Under the pieces are notes generated by a model. It was not told the origin of the DNA, made no database searches, and saw nothing but the letters and a program-made list of their open reading frames with translations. A stretch of 64,000 bases of DNA from Winogradskyella arenosi (GTDB lineage: Bacteria > Bacteroidota > Bacteroidia > Flavobacteriales > Flavobacteriaceae): contig NZ_QPJO01000005.1 in NCBI RefSeq assembly GCF_003337305.1, forward strand, positions 62,001-126,000. The letters run 5' to 3'. Below are positions 34,786 through 43,923 of the stretch, piece after piece; position 1 is the first letter of the stretch, and each line of letters opens with the position of its first letter. Position numbers and translations under genes: made by a program.

Positions 34786-34850
34786 GAAACGCATCTTAAC
34801 GCTTCAATAAAACACCAACTTACTCTATAAAAGCTTAAGAGCTTAAGCTT
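34775..34850. terminator. Two hairpins between DUF423 and apbE 3' ends
   Basis: The first (34775-34794) is ATGCGTTT-TAAG-AAACGCAT and includes the DUF423 stop in its loop. The second (34831-34850) is AAGCTTAAG-AG-CTTAAGCTT and reaches the apbE stop. Neither has a long T run, so they may act as weak terminators or transcript-end protection. Confidence 0.45.
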
Positions 34851-35829
34851 ATTCCGGGAAATTATTCAAGGCTAAAGTCTCAAATTCTTTGGCTTCATTC
34901 TCAAAAATAATAAATACTTTGACCTCCGGGTGCTTTTCGGCAAAGGCTCGTACTTTTTCTATTCCCATAGCCTGAAAAGCAGTTGCATAACCATCAGCAG
35001 TCATGCAATCTTCGGCAAGTACCGAAACACTTAATATATGAGTTTTTGATGGGTAGCCTGTTTTAGTATCAATGATATGCGCATAGCGGTTTCCATTCTC
35101 ATCAACTTTAAACTTACGGTAAGTTCCTGAGGTCGCCATAGCCTGATCTGTAAGTTCTATAACCTTAGAATAGGATTGTTCTCCCTCAAAATTAGGATCG
35201 TCAATACCAACTTTCCAAGCCGTTTGTTTTTCTAGGTTAATACCTTTTGCTCTAAGCTCTCCTCCTATTTCCACTAAATAATTAGTCACATTCTGCTGCT
35301 CTAAAAACTCAGCAATAACATCTACAGAATACCCTTTTGCTATGGCATTAAAATCAATAAAAGAACCTTCATTTTTTATGACTTTATCGGCCTTTAGCCC
35401 CATTCTATTAAAACCAACATATTTCATTAAACCTTTAATCGCAGCACTATCAATATGAGCAATTTTTCCTTCGGGCCCGAAATCCCAAGCGTTAACTACG
35501 GCACCTATTGTAGGATCTAGTGCCCCTTCAGTTTGTCTATAAATTTTCTTGGCCTGCGTAAATACTCTTTTAAAATGGGCATCAACCTCTAGGACTTCAC
35601 CCTTATTAATTCTAGAGATTTTAGACTCTGGAATATAAGTAGACATCGACATGTTAATGACGTTAAAAAGGCTATCAAATTGCTTTTTATAATTAACATC
35701 CTTTGGCGAATGGTATTGCACACTGAATGAGGTTCCGAATACAGGACCTGATAACTTTATATTCTTAGGTTCTTTTTCGCAAGCCATAAAAAGCAAAGCG
35801 AGACTAAATAATAGAAGTAATTTTTTCAT
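34849..35829 (-). CDS. apbE: FAD:protein FMN transferase, lipoprotein
   Basis: Periplasmic enzyme that splits FAD and attaches FMN to a Thr in target proteins such as NqrB, NqrC and RnfG. 326 residues. The signal peptide ends with lipobox LLFMAC (Cys17). Motifs include the GxxxxxSVQYH start of the domain, MSMSTYIPESKISRIN, GAVVNAWDFGPEG, IDFNAIAKGYSVD and YAHIIDTKTGYPSKT with the metal-binding Asp/Thr region. The nqr operon on the same strand is about 3.4 kb away and supplies its obvious substrates. Expressed with or next to the small gene upstream. Confidence 0.95.
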   Translation of the reverse strand: MKKLLLLFSLALLFMACEKEPKNIKLSGPVFGTSFSVQYHSPKDVNYKKQFDSLFNVINMSMSTYIPESKISRINKGEVLEVDAHFKRVFTQAKKIYRQTEGALDPTIGAVVNAWDFGPEGKIAHIDSAAIKGLMKYVGFNRMGLKADKVIKNEGSFIDFNAIAKGYSVDVIAEFLEQQNVTNYLVEIGGELRAKGINLEKQTAWKVGIDDPNFEGEQSYSKVIELTDQAMATSGTYRKFKVDENGNRYAHIIDTKTGYPSKTHILSVSVLAEDCMTADGYATAFQAMGIEKVRAFAEKHPEVKVFIIFENEAKEFETLALNNFPE

Positions 35830-35889
35830 TTTAAAAACGGAATTAGGGCGTATGTTAATAGCTTATTAGCCTAAGGTGAATTATTGATT

Positions 35890-36267
35890 TTAATTGAGAT
35901 TCATGTCTAAAACTTGAATACCATTATACTCTATAAGATAGTCTTCATTGAGGTAAATAGGGAGGTCTTCCCCTTTAGGATTTCCGAGACCAACCCCTGC
36001 GTACAACACTTTAGCATCCTTGTCAAAAGCATGCTTTTTAAAGGTTTCCATCCAAACCACATCATAATTATTAGGGTTTTCTGGCAATAGAACAGCGCGT
36101 ACAATTACAAAATAATATTGATTGTTCTTATCGATACACACAAATTGTGGATGCCGTTTAAGTTTACTATTGATGGCTATAAATTCGAATCCACGTGCTT
36201 CTAAATCTTTACCTACATGATTCATGGCAAGATTATGTAGTTCTTGAGGTGTCAGTGCTTTACTCAT
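35890..36267 (-). CDS. Small conserved protein upstream of apbE, function unknown
   Basis: About 125 residues from the ATG at 36267; an ATG 15 bases further upstream (36282) is possible but adds a non-typical leader. It reads MSKALTPQELHNLAMNHVGKD at the start, then a mixed alpha/beta pattern with RHPQFVCIDKNNQYYFVIVRAV and YLIEYNGIQVLDMN. No signal peptide or membrane helix. It is on the same strand as apbE (60-base gap) and near nqr. I recall similar proteins near nqr genes in Flavobacteriia, sometimes mis-named after Nqr subunits, but there is no flavin or Fe-S motif here. Confidence 0.75.
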   Translation of the reverse strand: MSKALTPQELHNLAMNHVGKDLEARGFEFIAINSKLKRHPQFVCIDKNNQYYFVIVRAVLLPENPNNYDVVWMETFKKHAFDKDAKVLYAGVGLGNPKGEDLPIYLNEDYLIEYNGIQVLDMNLN

Positions 36268-36534
36268 GCCACAAAAATACAAACTTGACGATTAAAATGG
36301 TATAATAAGCGTATTGATTATAAGACAAAATTTTGCGGTCTACGTTAATGAAAACACAGCCCTTATGGTTTGATATTTTTTAGCCATTTAGAACAATAAT
36401 CTAATAATTCCGCATCAAAAGCAGAAAACACTTACAGATAAATTAATGTTTATCGTCTTATCGTGTATTTTATATTTTATAAACAGAATTTAAAAGTTAT
36501 ATTTGCTCTTTAAAACCCCTCAAAATTCTTCATT

Positions 36535-38022
36535 TTGTATACCCCTAATACGCCATCTCATAATAACATTAACTTATTGAATTTCATACAAGAACGGGCC
36601 TCAATTGGTACTTGGGAATACAATCCTAAATCGTCGGAACTGAATTGGAGTAACCAAACAAAAAAGATCCACGAAGTGGCCTTAGATTTTGAACCTAATG
36701 TGGAAATAGGATTAACATTTTATAAGGAAGGGCATAGTTTAGAAACTATAAATGAATTATTTACGAACTGTTTAGAAGAACATAAAGACTTTGATGCCGA
36801 GGTTCAGATTGTTACCGCTACTGGAAAAGACAAATGGGTAAGAGCCATCGGTATACCCATTGTTGAAAATAATGAATGTGTATTTGTACAAGGTTTATTT
36901 CAAGATATTGATAACCGAACCAAGAATGCGAAAGCTTTAGCATTAAAAGAAGAGCAATTACGACTCACCTTTGATACCGCCTTAGTAGGAATGGCCATTA
37001 TAGATTTGGAAGGTCAGTGGATTAACGTCAACAAAAGTCTTTGTAAAACTTTTGGGTACAATAAGGAAGAGATAAAATCCCTTTCGTTTATGGATCTTAC
37101 TCATCCTGATGATCTTAAAAAAGATTATAAGGCCATGTTGAGTATGATGAGTGGGAATTTAGATTATTTTGAAACAGAGAAACGTTACATCAACAAGAAA
37201 GGCGAAACCATATGGGCACAATTATTTATTTCAATTGTAAGAAATGATAACGGTGTGCCTCAGCATTTTGTAGCCCAAATTAATGACCATACAGAGATCA
37301 AGAAAAGCAGTGAAAAAGTGAATCAATTACTCAGAACTACTGAAGACCAAAATAAGCGCCTACTTAATTTTGCGCATATTGTATCGCATAATTTAAGGTC
37401 GCACTACGGAAATTTAGATATGCTATTGGATATTATTGAAATGGATTTGCCTGAAACCACCGACAATGAAATCTTTCCCTTGGTAAAACAAGCCGTGAGT
37501 CATTTAGGTGAAACTGTAGCCAACTTAAATGAAGTGGCGGCTATAAATATTCAAAAGGATTTAAAAACCGAAAAATTAAATTTACTAAAGTGTTTTAACG
37601 GGGCATTCTCCAGTATCTCTGCACTCATTATAGAGTCTAAAACCTCAGTTTCTGTAGATATAGATCCGGATATTGCTATTAAAGGCGTACCGGCCTATTT
37701 AGATAGTATTATCCTGAACTTTTTAACGAATGCTATTAAATATAAAAAACCTCAAGAGCCAGCCAAAATAGAAATAAATGCCCGTGTAGATCAAGACGAT
37801 GTAATCTTAGAAATAAGAGATTATGGCCAAGGAATCGATTTAAAAAAGTATGGCGAAAAGTTATTTGGAATGTATAAAACATTTCATAAGCATGAAGATT
37901 CAAGAGGTCTTGGTCTGTTTATAACCAAAAACCAAATAGAAGCACTTGGCGGTAAAATTGACGTAAAGAGTCAAGTTAACGAAGGGACAACCTTCTACAT
38001 ATATCTAAAAAAATATGAATAA
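36535..38022 (+). CDS. Soluble PAS-domain sensor histidine kinase
   Basis: 495 residues, no membrane segment. The first PAS-like domain spans about 15-125, the second about 140-260, with an ETEKRYINKKGETIWAQLF PAC segment. The HisKA-like helix contains VSHNLRSHYGN, phospho-acceptor H285, of the variant type with Asn-Leu-Arg-Ser in place of Glu-Leu-Arg-Thr-Pro. The HATPase has FLTNAIKY, IRDYGQGID and SRGLGLFITKNQ. The start is TTG at 36535. It overlaps the following response regulator by 8 bases, so the two are a coupled pair. Confidence 0.9.
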   Translation: MYTPNTPSHNNINLLNFIQERASIGTWEYNPKSSELNWSNQTKKIHEVALDFEPNVEIGLTFYKEGHSLETINELFTNCLEEHKDFDAEVQIVTATGKDKWVRAIGIPIVENNECVFVQGLFQDIDNRTKNAKALALKEEQLRLTFDTALVGMAIIDLEGQWINVNKSLCKTFGYNKEEIKSLSFMDLTHPDDLKKDYKAMLSMMSGNLDYFETEKRYINKKGETIWAQLFISIVRNDNGVPQHFVAQINDHTEIKKSSEKVNQLLRTTEDQNKRLLNFAHIVSHNLRSHYGNLDMLLDIIEMDLPETTDNEIFPLVKQAVSHLGETVANLNEVAAINIQKDLKTEKLNLLKCFNGAFSSISALIIESKTSVSVDIDPDIAIKGVPAYLDSIILNFLTNAIKYKKPQEPAKIEINARVDQDDVILEIRDYGQGIDLKKYGEKLFGMYKTFHKHEDSRGLGLFITKNQIEALGGKIDVKSQVNEGTTFYIYLKKYE

Positions 38023-38410
38023 AATTGACGTTGCTTGCATCATTGATGACGATCCTATTTTCATTTTTGGGGCCAAAAGAATGATGGAATTATCAGATTT
38101 CTGTAATTCATTTATGGTCTTTAAAAATGGCCAAGAAGCTATAAATAATCTAAAACCGATAATGAATGCGGGTCAAAATGTTCCTGATGTTATCTTATTA
38201 GATATTAACATGCCTATTATGGATGGCTGGCAGTTTCTAGATGAATTTGTTAAAATTGAATCGCATAAGAAAATGACCATCTATATTGTGAGTTCCTCTA
38301 TAGATCCGGTAGATATTAAACGCGCTGAACGCTACGATAATATTACCAATTACATTATAAAGCCTATTTCATTACAAACCTTAAAAAATATCCTAGAAGA
38401 AACGCTTTAA
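38015..38410 (+). CDS. Single-domain response regulator
   Basis: 131 residues, receiver domain only: acidic pocket in CIIDDDPIF (residues 7-10), phospho-acceptor D63 in LLDINMPIMDGW, switch residue in YIVSSSID and the conserved Lys in YIIKPIS. There is no output domain, as in CheY or Rcp1-type regulators, so signalling goes through protein contact. The ATG lies inside the end of the kinase gene, supporting a cognate kinase/regulator pair. Confidence 0.93.
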   Translation: MNKIDVACIIDDDPIFIFGAKRMMELSDFCNSFMVFKNGQEAINNLKPIMNAGQNVPDVILLDINMPIMDGWQFLDEFVKIESHKKMTIYIVSSSIDPVDIKRAERYDNITNYIIKPISLQTLKNILEETL

Positions 38411-38495
38411 GGGGTTTACAACAGCACTTTTATAAAGTTACAAAAATTGAATATCAACAATTTTTTGTAACTTTTTTGCTTTAAACCCTTTAGCT

Positions 38496-38954
38496 ATGAA
38501 AAATTCTATCCGATTTGAAGCTGCCCTTCATAAATTATACATCGCATTTCACAACCAAGCACTGAACCCTGAAGATTACAAACAATGCGCGGTTGGCAAC
38601 CTATTAGACGGTAAAACGAGTTGGCAATATATTACGGATGTTCATGGATCTACTTCCTTAAACTATATCGGTTTGGTGAACCAACATCTAGGAAAACGCT
38701 TCAACGGCTATAACCCTAAAGAACTACTCTATATTGAACGTGCATTTTTAAAAGGTTGTGGATATCACTTTAGTGCTAATCAACGCTTAAAACGGCCTAA
38801 AATCATTGATGATAACAGTCTATTTAATGGACTCACTGCGGTAGTCGCAGAACTTTGCAAGTTAGACGGTGTACCCAACGTCATGGATTGCGAAAAACGC
38901 TTTGATTTTAGCTATACAGCTTCAACAAAAGCAGAACAAGTAACCACAGTCTAG
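38496..38954 (+). CDS. Conserved-looking protein of unknown function
   Basis: 152 residues, cytoplasmic, mostly helical: MKNSIRFEAALHKLYIAFHNQALNPEDYKQCAVGNLLDG, then DVHGSTSLNYIGLVNQHLGKRFNGYNPKELLYIERAFLKGCGYHF. Three Cys (about 31, 88, 130) and several His residues could bind a metal or haem, but no known motif is present. It lies between the PAS kinase/regulator pair and the nqr operon, 85 bases after the regulator. It could be part of that signalling unit, which would make it a candidate sensor or effector. Confidence 0.72.
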   Translation: MKNSIRFEAALHKLYIAFHNQALNPEDYKQCAVGNLLDGKTSWQYITDVHGSTSLNYIGLVNQHLGKRFNGYNPKELLYIERAFLKGCGYHFSANQRLKRPKIIDDNSLFNGLTAVVAELCKLDGVPNVMDCEKRFDFSYTASTKAEQVTTV

Positions 38955-39141
38955 CGCTTCACTATGAAGCATCAATTGTAAAACCCGAAATATTATATAA
39001 ACGGATGAATTGGCAACGGACAACCCTGTTTAAAAGTTACATCAACAATAGGACTATAACTTCCTAAAGCAGGTTTTAAAACGAAGTCTATGAATTTCAA
39101 CACTAGACTTACTGAAGCGTTTAACCATCACTTTAGCCCAT

Positions 39142-39175
39142 AAAAAAAGCCAACTCCGTAGAGTTGGCTTTTTTC
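39142..39175. terminator. Terminator at the end of the nqr operon
   Basis: A 10-bp perfect stem AAGCCAACTC (39147-39156) with GAGTTGGCTT (39161-39170) around CGTA, flanked by A7 and T6 tracts, so it can work in both directions. It lies 17 bases beyond the nqrF stop. Confidence 0.92.
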
Positions 39176-39191
39176 TATATGAAGCTTTAGA

Positions 39192-40511
39192 TTATCCTCC
39201 AAAGTCATCAAATCTAATATGTTCATCCGGAATCCCGAAATCTTCACCCATTTTCTGAACAGCTTGGTTCATCAATGGAGGTCCACAGAAGTATAATTCA
39301 ATATCTTCTGGTGCTTCGTGTTTACTTAAATAATTATCAATTACACAATTATGAATAAAGCCTACGAAACCATCTCCTGGAGCATCAATATCTTCTTTTA
39401 CTTTCCAGTTATCTTCTTCCATTGGTTCAGATAAGGCTAAGTAAAATTTAAAGTTAGGGAAATCTCTTTCTAATTCACGGAAGTGCTCTAAATAGAATAA
39501 CTCACGCTTAGATCTACCACCATACCAATAGGTTACTTTTCTACCTGTTTTTAAGGTTTTGAATAAGTGATATAAGTGCGAACGCATCGGCGCCATACCT
39601 GCACCACCACCAACGTAAAGCATTTCGCTTTCAGACTCGTTGATAAAGAATTCACCGTAAGGTCCTGAAATAACAACTTTATCTCCTGGCTTTTGGTTAA
39701 AGATATATGATGACGCTACACCTGGATTTACATCCATCCAACCGTTTTTAGCACGATCCCAAGGCGGCGTTGCAATACGTACGTTTAACATAATCTCACG
39801 TCCTTCTGCAGGGTAGGAGGCCATTGAATAGGCACGCTCTACAGTTTCCGTGTTCTTCATCACTAATGGCCATAAGTTAAACTTATCCCATTCTGCTTGA
39901 AACTTATCTGGTGTTTCATGCTCTTCAGGGTGTGCCGTAATGTCAATATCTTTATAATTAACGGTACATTCTGGAATTTCAATTTGAATATATCCTCCAG
40001 CTTTATATCCCATATCTTCAGGGATTTCTACTACAAATTCCTTAATAAATGAGGCAACGTTATAATTTCTTACAACAGTAGCTTCCCATTTCTTAATTCC
40101 GAAAACTTCTTCAGGAATGGTAATTTCCATATCCTGCTTCACTTTTACCTGACAAGATAAACGTGCGCCTTCTTTTAATTCTTTTCTACTGAAGTGTGGC
40201 GTTTCTGTAGGAAGCGCTTCTCCTCCTCCAGATAAAACATGACATTCACACTGAATACAAGTTCCACCTCCACCACATGCCGATGGTAAGAATATTTTTT
40301 GATTCCCTAAGGTACTTAATAAAGACCCTCCTGAACCCACTTCAATTTCACGTTCACCATTAATTGTAATTTTTACAGGTCCTGATGGTGATAATTTTTG
40401 TTTTACAAATAGTAAAAGCCCTACTAATAACATTGTAATTATTAGAAAAGCAACTACGGTTGCTATAATTGTTCCTGTTGTACTTGCTGCTAATAAAATC
40501 ATATTACTCAA
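39192..40511 (-). CDS. nqrF: Na+-NQR subunit F, NADH dehydrogenase (FAD, 2Fe-2S)
   Basis: Electron entry of the sodium pump: takes hydride from NADH onto FAD, then to the 2Fe-2S cluster. 439 residues, slightly longer than Vibrio NqrF. Membrane helix about 14-36. Ferredoxin domain with C79, C85, C88 and C120 as cluster ligands. FAD motif RAYSMASYP, then NAD-binding [13 protein letters not shown] and [14 protein letters not shown]. Last gene of the nqrABCDEF operon; its start overlaps the nqrE 3' end by 8 bases. Confidence 0.97.
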   Translation of the reverse strand: MSNMILLAASTTGTIIATVVAFLIITMLLVGLLLFVKQKLSPSGPVKITINGEREIEVGSGGSLLSTLGNQKIFLPSACGGGGTCIQCECHVLSGGGEALPTETPHFSRKELKEGARLSCQVKVKQDMEITIPEEVFGIKKWEATVVRNYNVASFIKEFVVEIPEDMGYKAGGYIQIEIPECTVNYKDIDITAHPEEHETPDKFQAEWDKFNLWPLVMKNTETVERAYSMASYPAEGREIMLNVRIATPPWDRAKNGWMDVNPGVASSYIFNQKPGDKVVISGPYGEFFINESESEMLYVGGGAGMAPMRSHLYHLFKTLKTGRKVTYWYGGRSKRELFYLEHFRELERDFPNFKFYLALSEPMEEDNWKVKEDIDAPGDGFVGFIHNCVIDNYLSKHEAPEDIELYFCGPPLMNQAVQKMGEDFGIPDEHIRFDDFGG

Positions 40512-41226
40512 TTACTTTAATTGTGTTATCAGCTAATGCTTTTGTTTCCTCTAAGTTCTTTTCTGCTTTCACCGTCTCTGTAGTCACTTCTTCTTTAGCT
40601 TCGTCATCACCACCGGTTAACATACCACCAAAGCTCATAAAGCCAATAGCCATTAAACCTGTAATAATAAAGGTAATTCCTAGTCCACGTAATGCTGGTG
40701 GTACGTTAGAATATCTAATTTTCTCACGAATTGCAGCAATAGCTAAAATCGCTAAAAACCATCCAATTCCTGAACCTACCCCGTAAGTTGTTGCTAAACC
40801 TAAGGTTGCAATTTCACGAGACTGCATAAATAAAGATCCTCCTAAGATGGCACAGTTTACCGCAATTAACGGTAAGAATATACCAAGTGAGTTATATAAT
40901 GATGGTGAAAATTTCTCCACAACAATCTCTACTAATTGTACCATTGTTGCAATGGTAGCAATAAACATGATGAAGGATAAGAAACTTAAATCGTAACTTG
41001 CATACTCTTCACCTAACCATGATAAGGCTCCAGGCTGTAGTAAATACTGATCTAACAACCAGTTTAAAGGTACTGTAATCGCAAGTACAAAGATTACTGC
41101 GGCACCTAAACCTACTGCAGTACTTACTTTTTTAGATACGGCTAGATAAGAACACATTCCTAAGAACGTCGCAAATACCATGTTATCTATAAAAATCGAC
41201 TTGAAAAATAATTCTATATGTTCCAT
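40504..41226 (-). CDS. nqrE: Na+-NQR subunit E
   Basis: Integral membrane subunit that, with NqrD, holds the intramembrane iron centre. 240 residues with six predicted helices; the Cys in [11 protein letters not shown] (near 24) and [10 protein letters not shown] match the conserved metal-ligand positions. The C-terminus is extended by about 35 acidic residues (from DDEAKEEV onward) compared with the roughly 200-residue proteobacterial subunit. Seventy-three bases separate it from nqrD, the only real gap inside the operon. Confidence 0.96.
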   Translation of the reverse strand: MEHIELFFKSIFIDNMVFATFLGMCSYLAVSKKVSTAVGLGAAVIFVLAITVPLNWLLDQYLLQPGALSWLGEEYASYDLSFLSFIMFIATIATMVQLVEIVVEKFSPSLYNSLGIFLPLIAVNCAILGGSLFMQSREIATLGLATTYGVGSGIGWFLAILAIAAIREKIRYSNVPPALRGLGITFIITGLMAIGFMSFGGMLTGGDDEAKEEVTTETVKAEKNLEETKALADNTIKVIE

Positions 41227-41299
41227 ATATTTTGTTTTTAGTTGTTGCTAAGCGTTATTGAAAATTAATAATCTTCAATACACTTACCGTTAAACTAAT

Positions 41300-41944
41300 T
41301 TAATCTTCTATTAACGCTTTGTTTCTACTACGTTGTATCCAGATGATGATACCCACAACGATTAAGGCCATTGGTGATAATAACATAAATCCGTTATTTT
41401 CATATCCTATAGCGTATAATCCTGTTTTTTCAATAGGGTCTCCTAAGACTTTAAAACCTAATAAAGTTCCAGATCCTAAAAGCTCTCTAAAGAAACCTAC
41501 AATGATTAAGATAAGACCATAACCTGCGGCGTTACCAATACCATCTAAAAAGGATTGCCATGGTTTGTTAGCTAAAGCAAAGGCTTCAAAACGTCCCATG
41601 ATAATACAGTTTGTAATAATTAATCCAACGAAAACGGAAAGCGTTTTACTTAGTTCATAGGCGAAGGCTTTTAAGACCTGATCTACAATAATTACTAAAG
41701 CTGCAACGACAACCAATTGAACAATAATTCTAATTTTTGAAGGAATGATATTTCTCATTAAAGAAATGACAACGTTTCCTATCCCTAAAACAGCCATTAC
41801 AGACACTGCCATTACAATTGAGGCTTTTAACTCTGCCGTAATTGCTAAAGCTGAACATATCCCTAATACCTGAATGGTAATTGGGTTATTATCCGCTAAT
41901 GGATCTGTGATTAACTTGGCATCTTTTTTTGATAAAAGTCCCAT
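41300..41944 (-). CDS. nqrD: Na+-NQR subunit D
   Basis: 214 residues, six hydrophobic helices, pseudo-symmetric partner of NqrE. The conserved cysteines are in VLGICSALAIT (about 29) and TNCIIMGRFEAFA (about 113), the two Cys that with those of NqrE bind the membrane Fe centre. The NcIIMGR motif is diagnostic of the NqrD/RnfE family. It starts 3 bases after the nqrC stop. Confidence 0.96.
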   Translation of the reverse strand: MGLLSKKDAKLITDPLADNNPITIQVLGICSALAITAELKASIVMAVSVMAVLGIGNVVISLMRNIIPSKIRIIVQLVVVAALVIIVDQVLKAFAYELSKTLSVFVGLIITNCIIMGRFEAFALANKPWQSFLDGIGNAAGYGLILIIVGFFRELLGSGTLLGFKVLGDPIEKTGLYAIGYENNGFMLLSPMALIVVGIIIWIQRSRNKALIED

Positions 41945-41947
41945 AAA

Positions 41948-42697
41948 TTAATTGTTTTTTAAATTTTTAAAATAAGATTCGTAAAGCTTTAAATCACTTT
42001 TGATCATGGCTGCAACACCATTACCTGTAATTGTAGCTCCTGCAATTGCATCAACCTCATTATCTGTTTTATCTAAATTCTTTGGATCAGCATTTCCTTT
42101 AGCAACATCAATACCTGCAAAGTTTCCAGCGTCATTTAAAAGGTGCTCCCCAATAAAATCATCCATAAAGAAACGTTGCTTAATATTAGCTCCTAAACCA
42201 GGAGTTTCACCAGCATGATCAAAAAACGCTCCTTGAACTACCATATTCTCATCCATTGAGATATATGCCCAAATTGCATCCCATAACCCTTTACCTCTAA
42301 TAGGGGCAATATAGAAGGTCTGACCATCTTTTTCTCCAATAAATAATGGCAATTTACGAGGTTGACCGGCCTTTTCGTTGGCTTGTTGCTTTTTAACATC
42401 AATTAAATAAGCTTCGTCATTCTCACTAATTTTTCCATTTTCTATTACCAATTGCTTCTGAATATACTTTTCAAAAAGCTCTGGAGCTACATCTGTAGAA
42501 ACGAAGTTAGCACTGCTCTCGTCGTTTTCATTTACACCCATAGCATATAGAATATTCTGTTGCTTTTCTATACGTTGGTTTTCTGTAATCGTCGGTTTTA
42601 ACGAAGATGCTGTAAACGCTAATAATGACCCTACAATTAATACCATGGCTACGGCAAAAATAATAGTGTACGAATTTTTATCTGTTCTGTTTTCCAT
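41948..42697 (-). CDS. nqrC: Na+-NQR subunit C, covalent FMN protein
   Basis: 249 residues: one N-terminal membrane helix (about 13-33) and a periplasmic FMN-binding domain. The flavinylation motif is DAIAGATITG, with acceptor Thr224 (GATxT). The residue before GAT is Ala where many NqrC have Ser, as is usual for the looser xGATxT consensus. The modifying enzyme ApbE is encoded about 6 kb away. Two bases separate this gene from nqrB. Confidence 0.96.
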   Translation of the reverse strand: MENRTDKNSYTIIFAVAMVLIVGSLLAFTASSLKPTITENQRIEKQQNILYAMGVNENDESSANFVSTDVAPELFEKYIQKQLVIENGKISENDEAYLIDVKKQQANEKAGQPRKLPLFIGEKDGQTFYIAPIRGKGLWDAIWAYISMDENMVVQGAFFDHAGETPGLGANIKQRFFMDDFIGEHLLNDAGNFAGIDVAKGNADPKNLDKTDNEVDAIAGATITGNGVAAMIKSDLKLYESYFKNLKNN

Positions 42698-42699
42698 CG

Positions 42700-43923
42700 T
42701 TATGCAGTTTTTGCTTTTAGACGTTTCATTCTTTTCTTAACATTCCCTTGTACCACATAGTGATCAATAGTTGGTGCAAACACATTCATTAATAGAATGG
42801 CTAACATTACTCCTTCTGGGTACGCTGGGTTGAATACACGAATCATAATAGAAAGGAATCCTACTAAGAATCCATAGATCCATTTTCCTTTATTCGTTTG
42901 AGAAGCTGTTACAGGATCTGTAGCCATAAATACTGTACCGAAAGCAAAACCTCCAATAAGTAAATGATGCCAAAATTCTGTACTCATTAAACCGTAAAAC
43001 TTACTTCCTTCAGTAATGACACCAGCATCTACAAAACCATTAAAGATAAGTCCCATAACTAATGCACCTACTACAGATGAAAGCATAATTCTCCAACTTC
43101 CAATTTTTGCAAAAATTAAGAAGAGGGCTCCTAATAAGATTAAAAGTGTTGATGTTTCTCCTACTGAACCAGGAATAATTCCGTAGAACATATCCCAAAT
43201 AGAATACGCCACTTCTTTTCCTTGTGCTAGGGATCCTAAAATAGTTTCTCCTGAAATAGCATCGATATTCTGACCTGCAGCAATCATTTGATCACGTTCT
43301 ACAGCACCATGTATCCATACTTTATCACCAGACATCCATGTTGGGTAAGCAAAGAATAAAAAGGCTCTAATGGTTAAAGCTGGATTTAAAATATTCATTC
43401 CAGTTCCACCAAATACTTCTTTCCCAATAACAACACCAAAGATAACAGCAACTGCCAACATCCATAATGGAATATCTACAGGTACAATTAAAGGCACTAA
43501 CATTCCTGTTACTAAGTACCCTTCTTCCACTTCGTGTCCTTTGATAATTGCGAAAATAAATTCAACCGCTAAACCAACACCGTAAGACACAATGACTAGT
43601 GGTAACACTTTCCAAAGTCCAACAGTAAGGTTATCTAAAGTCCAAAAAGATGCTCCTAAAAATCCATCAGCAGAATCAATAAGACCTTGTGCTAAATAAT
43701 GTTGATATCCGGCGTTAAACATTCCAAAAATTAAACATGGCACTAAAGCCATGATTACGGTATTCATGGTACGTTTTAAATCGTCGGCAGCCTTAATATG
43801 AGTTCCATTGTGAGTGGTCTCATTTGGCATATATAAAAACGTAAAAAGGGCGTTAAATCCAGGAAGCCACTTCTTGTCTTTATTCTTCTCCTTAAAATTA
43901 TGTAAATTATTTTTTAAACCCAT
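42700..43923 (-). CDS. nqrB: Na+-NQR subunit B, covalent FMN and quinone-site protein
   Basis: 407 residues with about ten hydrophobic helices. The FMN attachment segment GSVGETSTLLI (Thr257/Thr259 region) is conserved. The long cytoplasmic N-terminus KWLPGFNALFTFLYMPNETTHNGTHI is typical. This subunit carries the Na+ path and binds the quinone, menaquinone in this lineage. Start and stop overlap with nqrA by 1 base (ATGGG at the end of nqrA), so the genes are tightly coupled. Confidence 0.97.
   Translation of the reverse strand: MGLKNNLHNFKEKNKDKKWLPGFNALFTFLYMPNETTHNGTHIKAADDLKRTMNTVIMALVPCLIFGMFNAGYQHYLAQGLIDSADGFLGASFWTLDNLTVGLWKVLPLVIVSYGVGLAVEFIFAIIKGHEVEEGYLVTGMLVPLIVPVDIPLWMLAVAVIFGVVIGKEVFGGTGMNILNPALTIRAFLFFAYPTWMSGDKVWIHGAVERDQMIAAGQNIDAISGETILGSLAQGKEVAYSIWDMFYGIIPGSVGETSTLLILLGALFLIFAKIGSWRIMLSSVVGALVMGLIFNGFVDAGVITEGSKFYGLMSTEFWHHLLIGGFAFGTVFMATDPVTASQTNKGKWIYGFLVGFLSIMIRVFNPAYPEGVMLAILLMNVFAPTIDHYVVQGNVKKRMKRLKAKTA

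Noticed and set aside
35890..36267. Extra NqrF-like subunit
   Set aside because: No Fe-S cysteines, FAD or NAD motifs; proximity to nqr alone does not support that name.
40469..40786. Plus-strand ORF of 105 codons opposite nqrE
   Set aside because: Shadow of the nqrE/nqrF coding strand, low-complexity hydrophobic translation.
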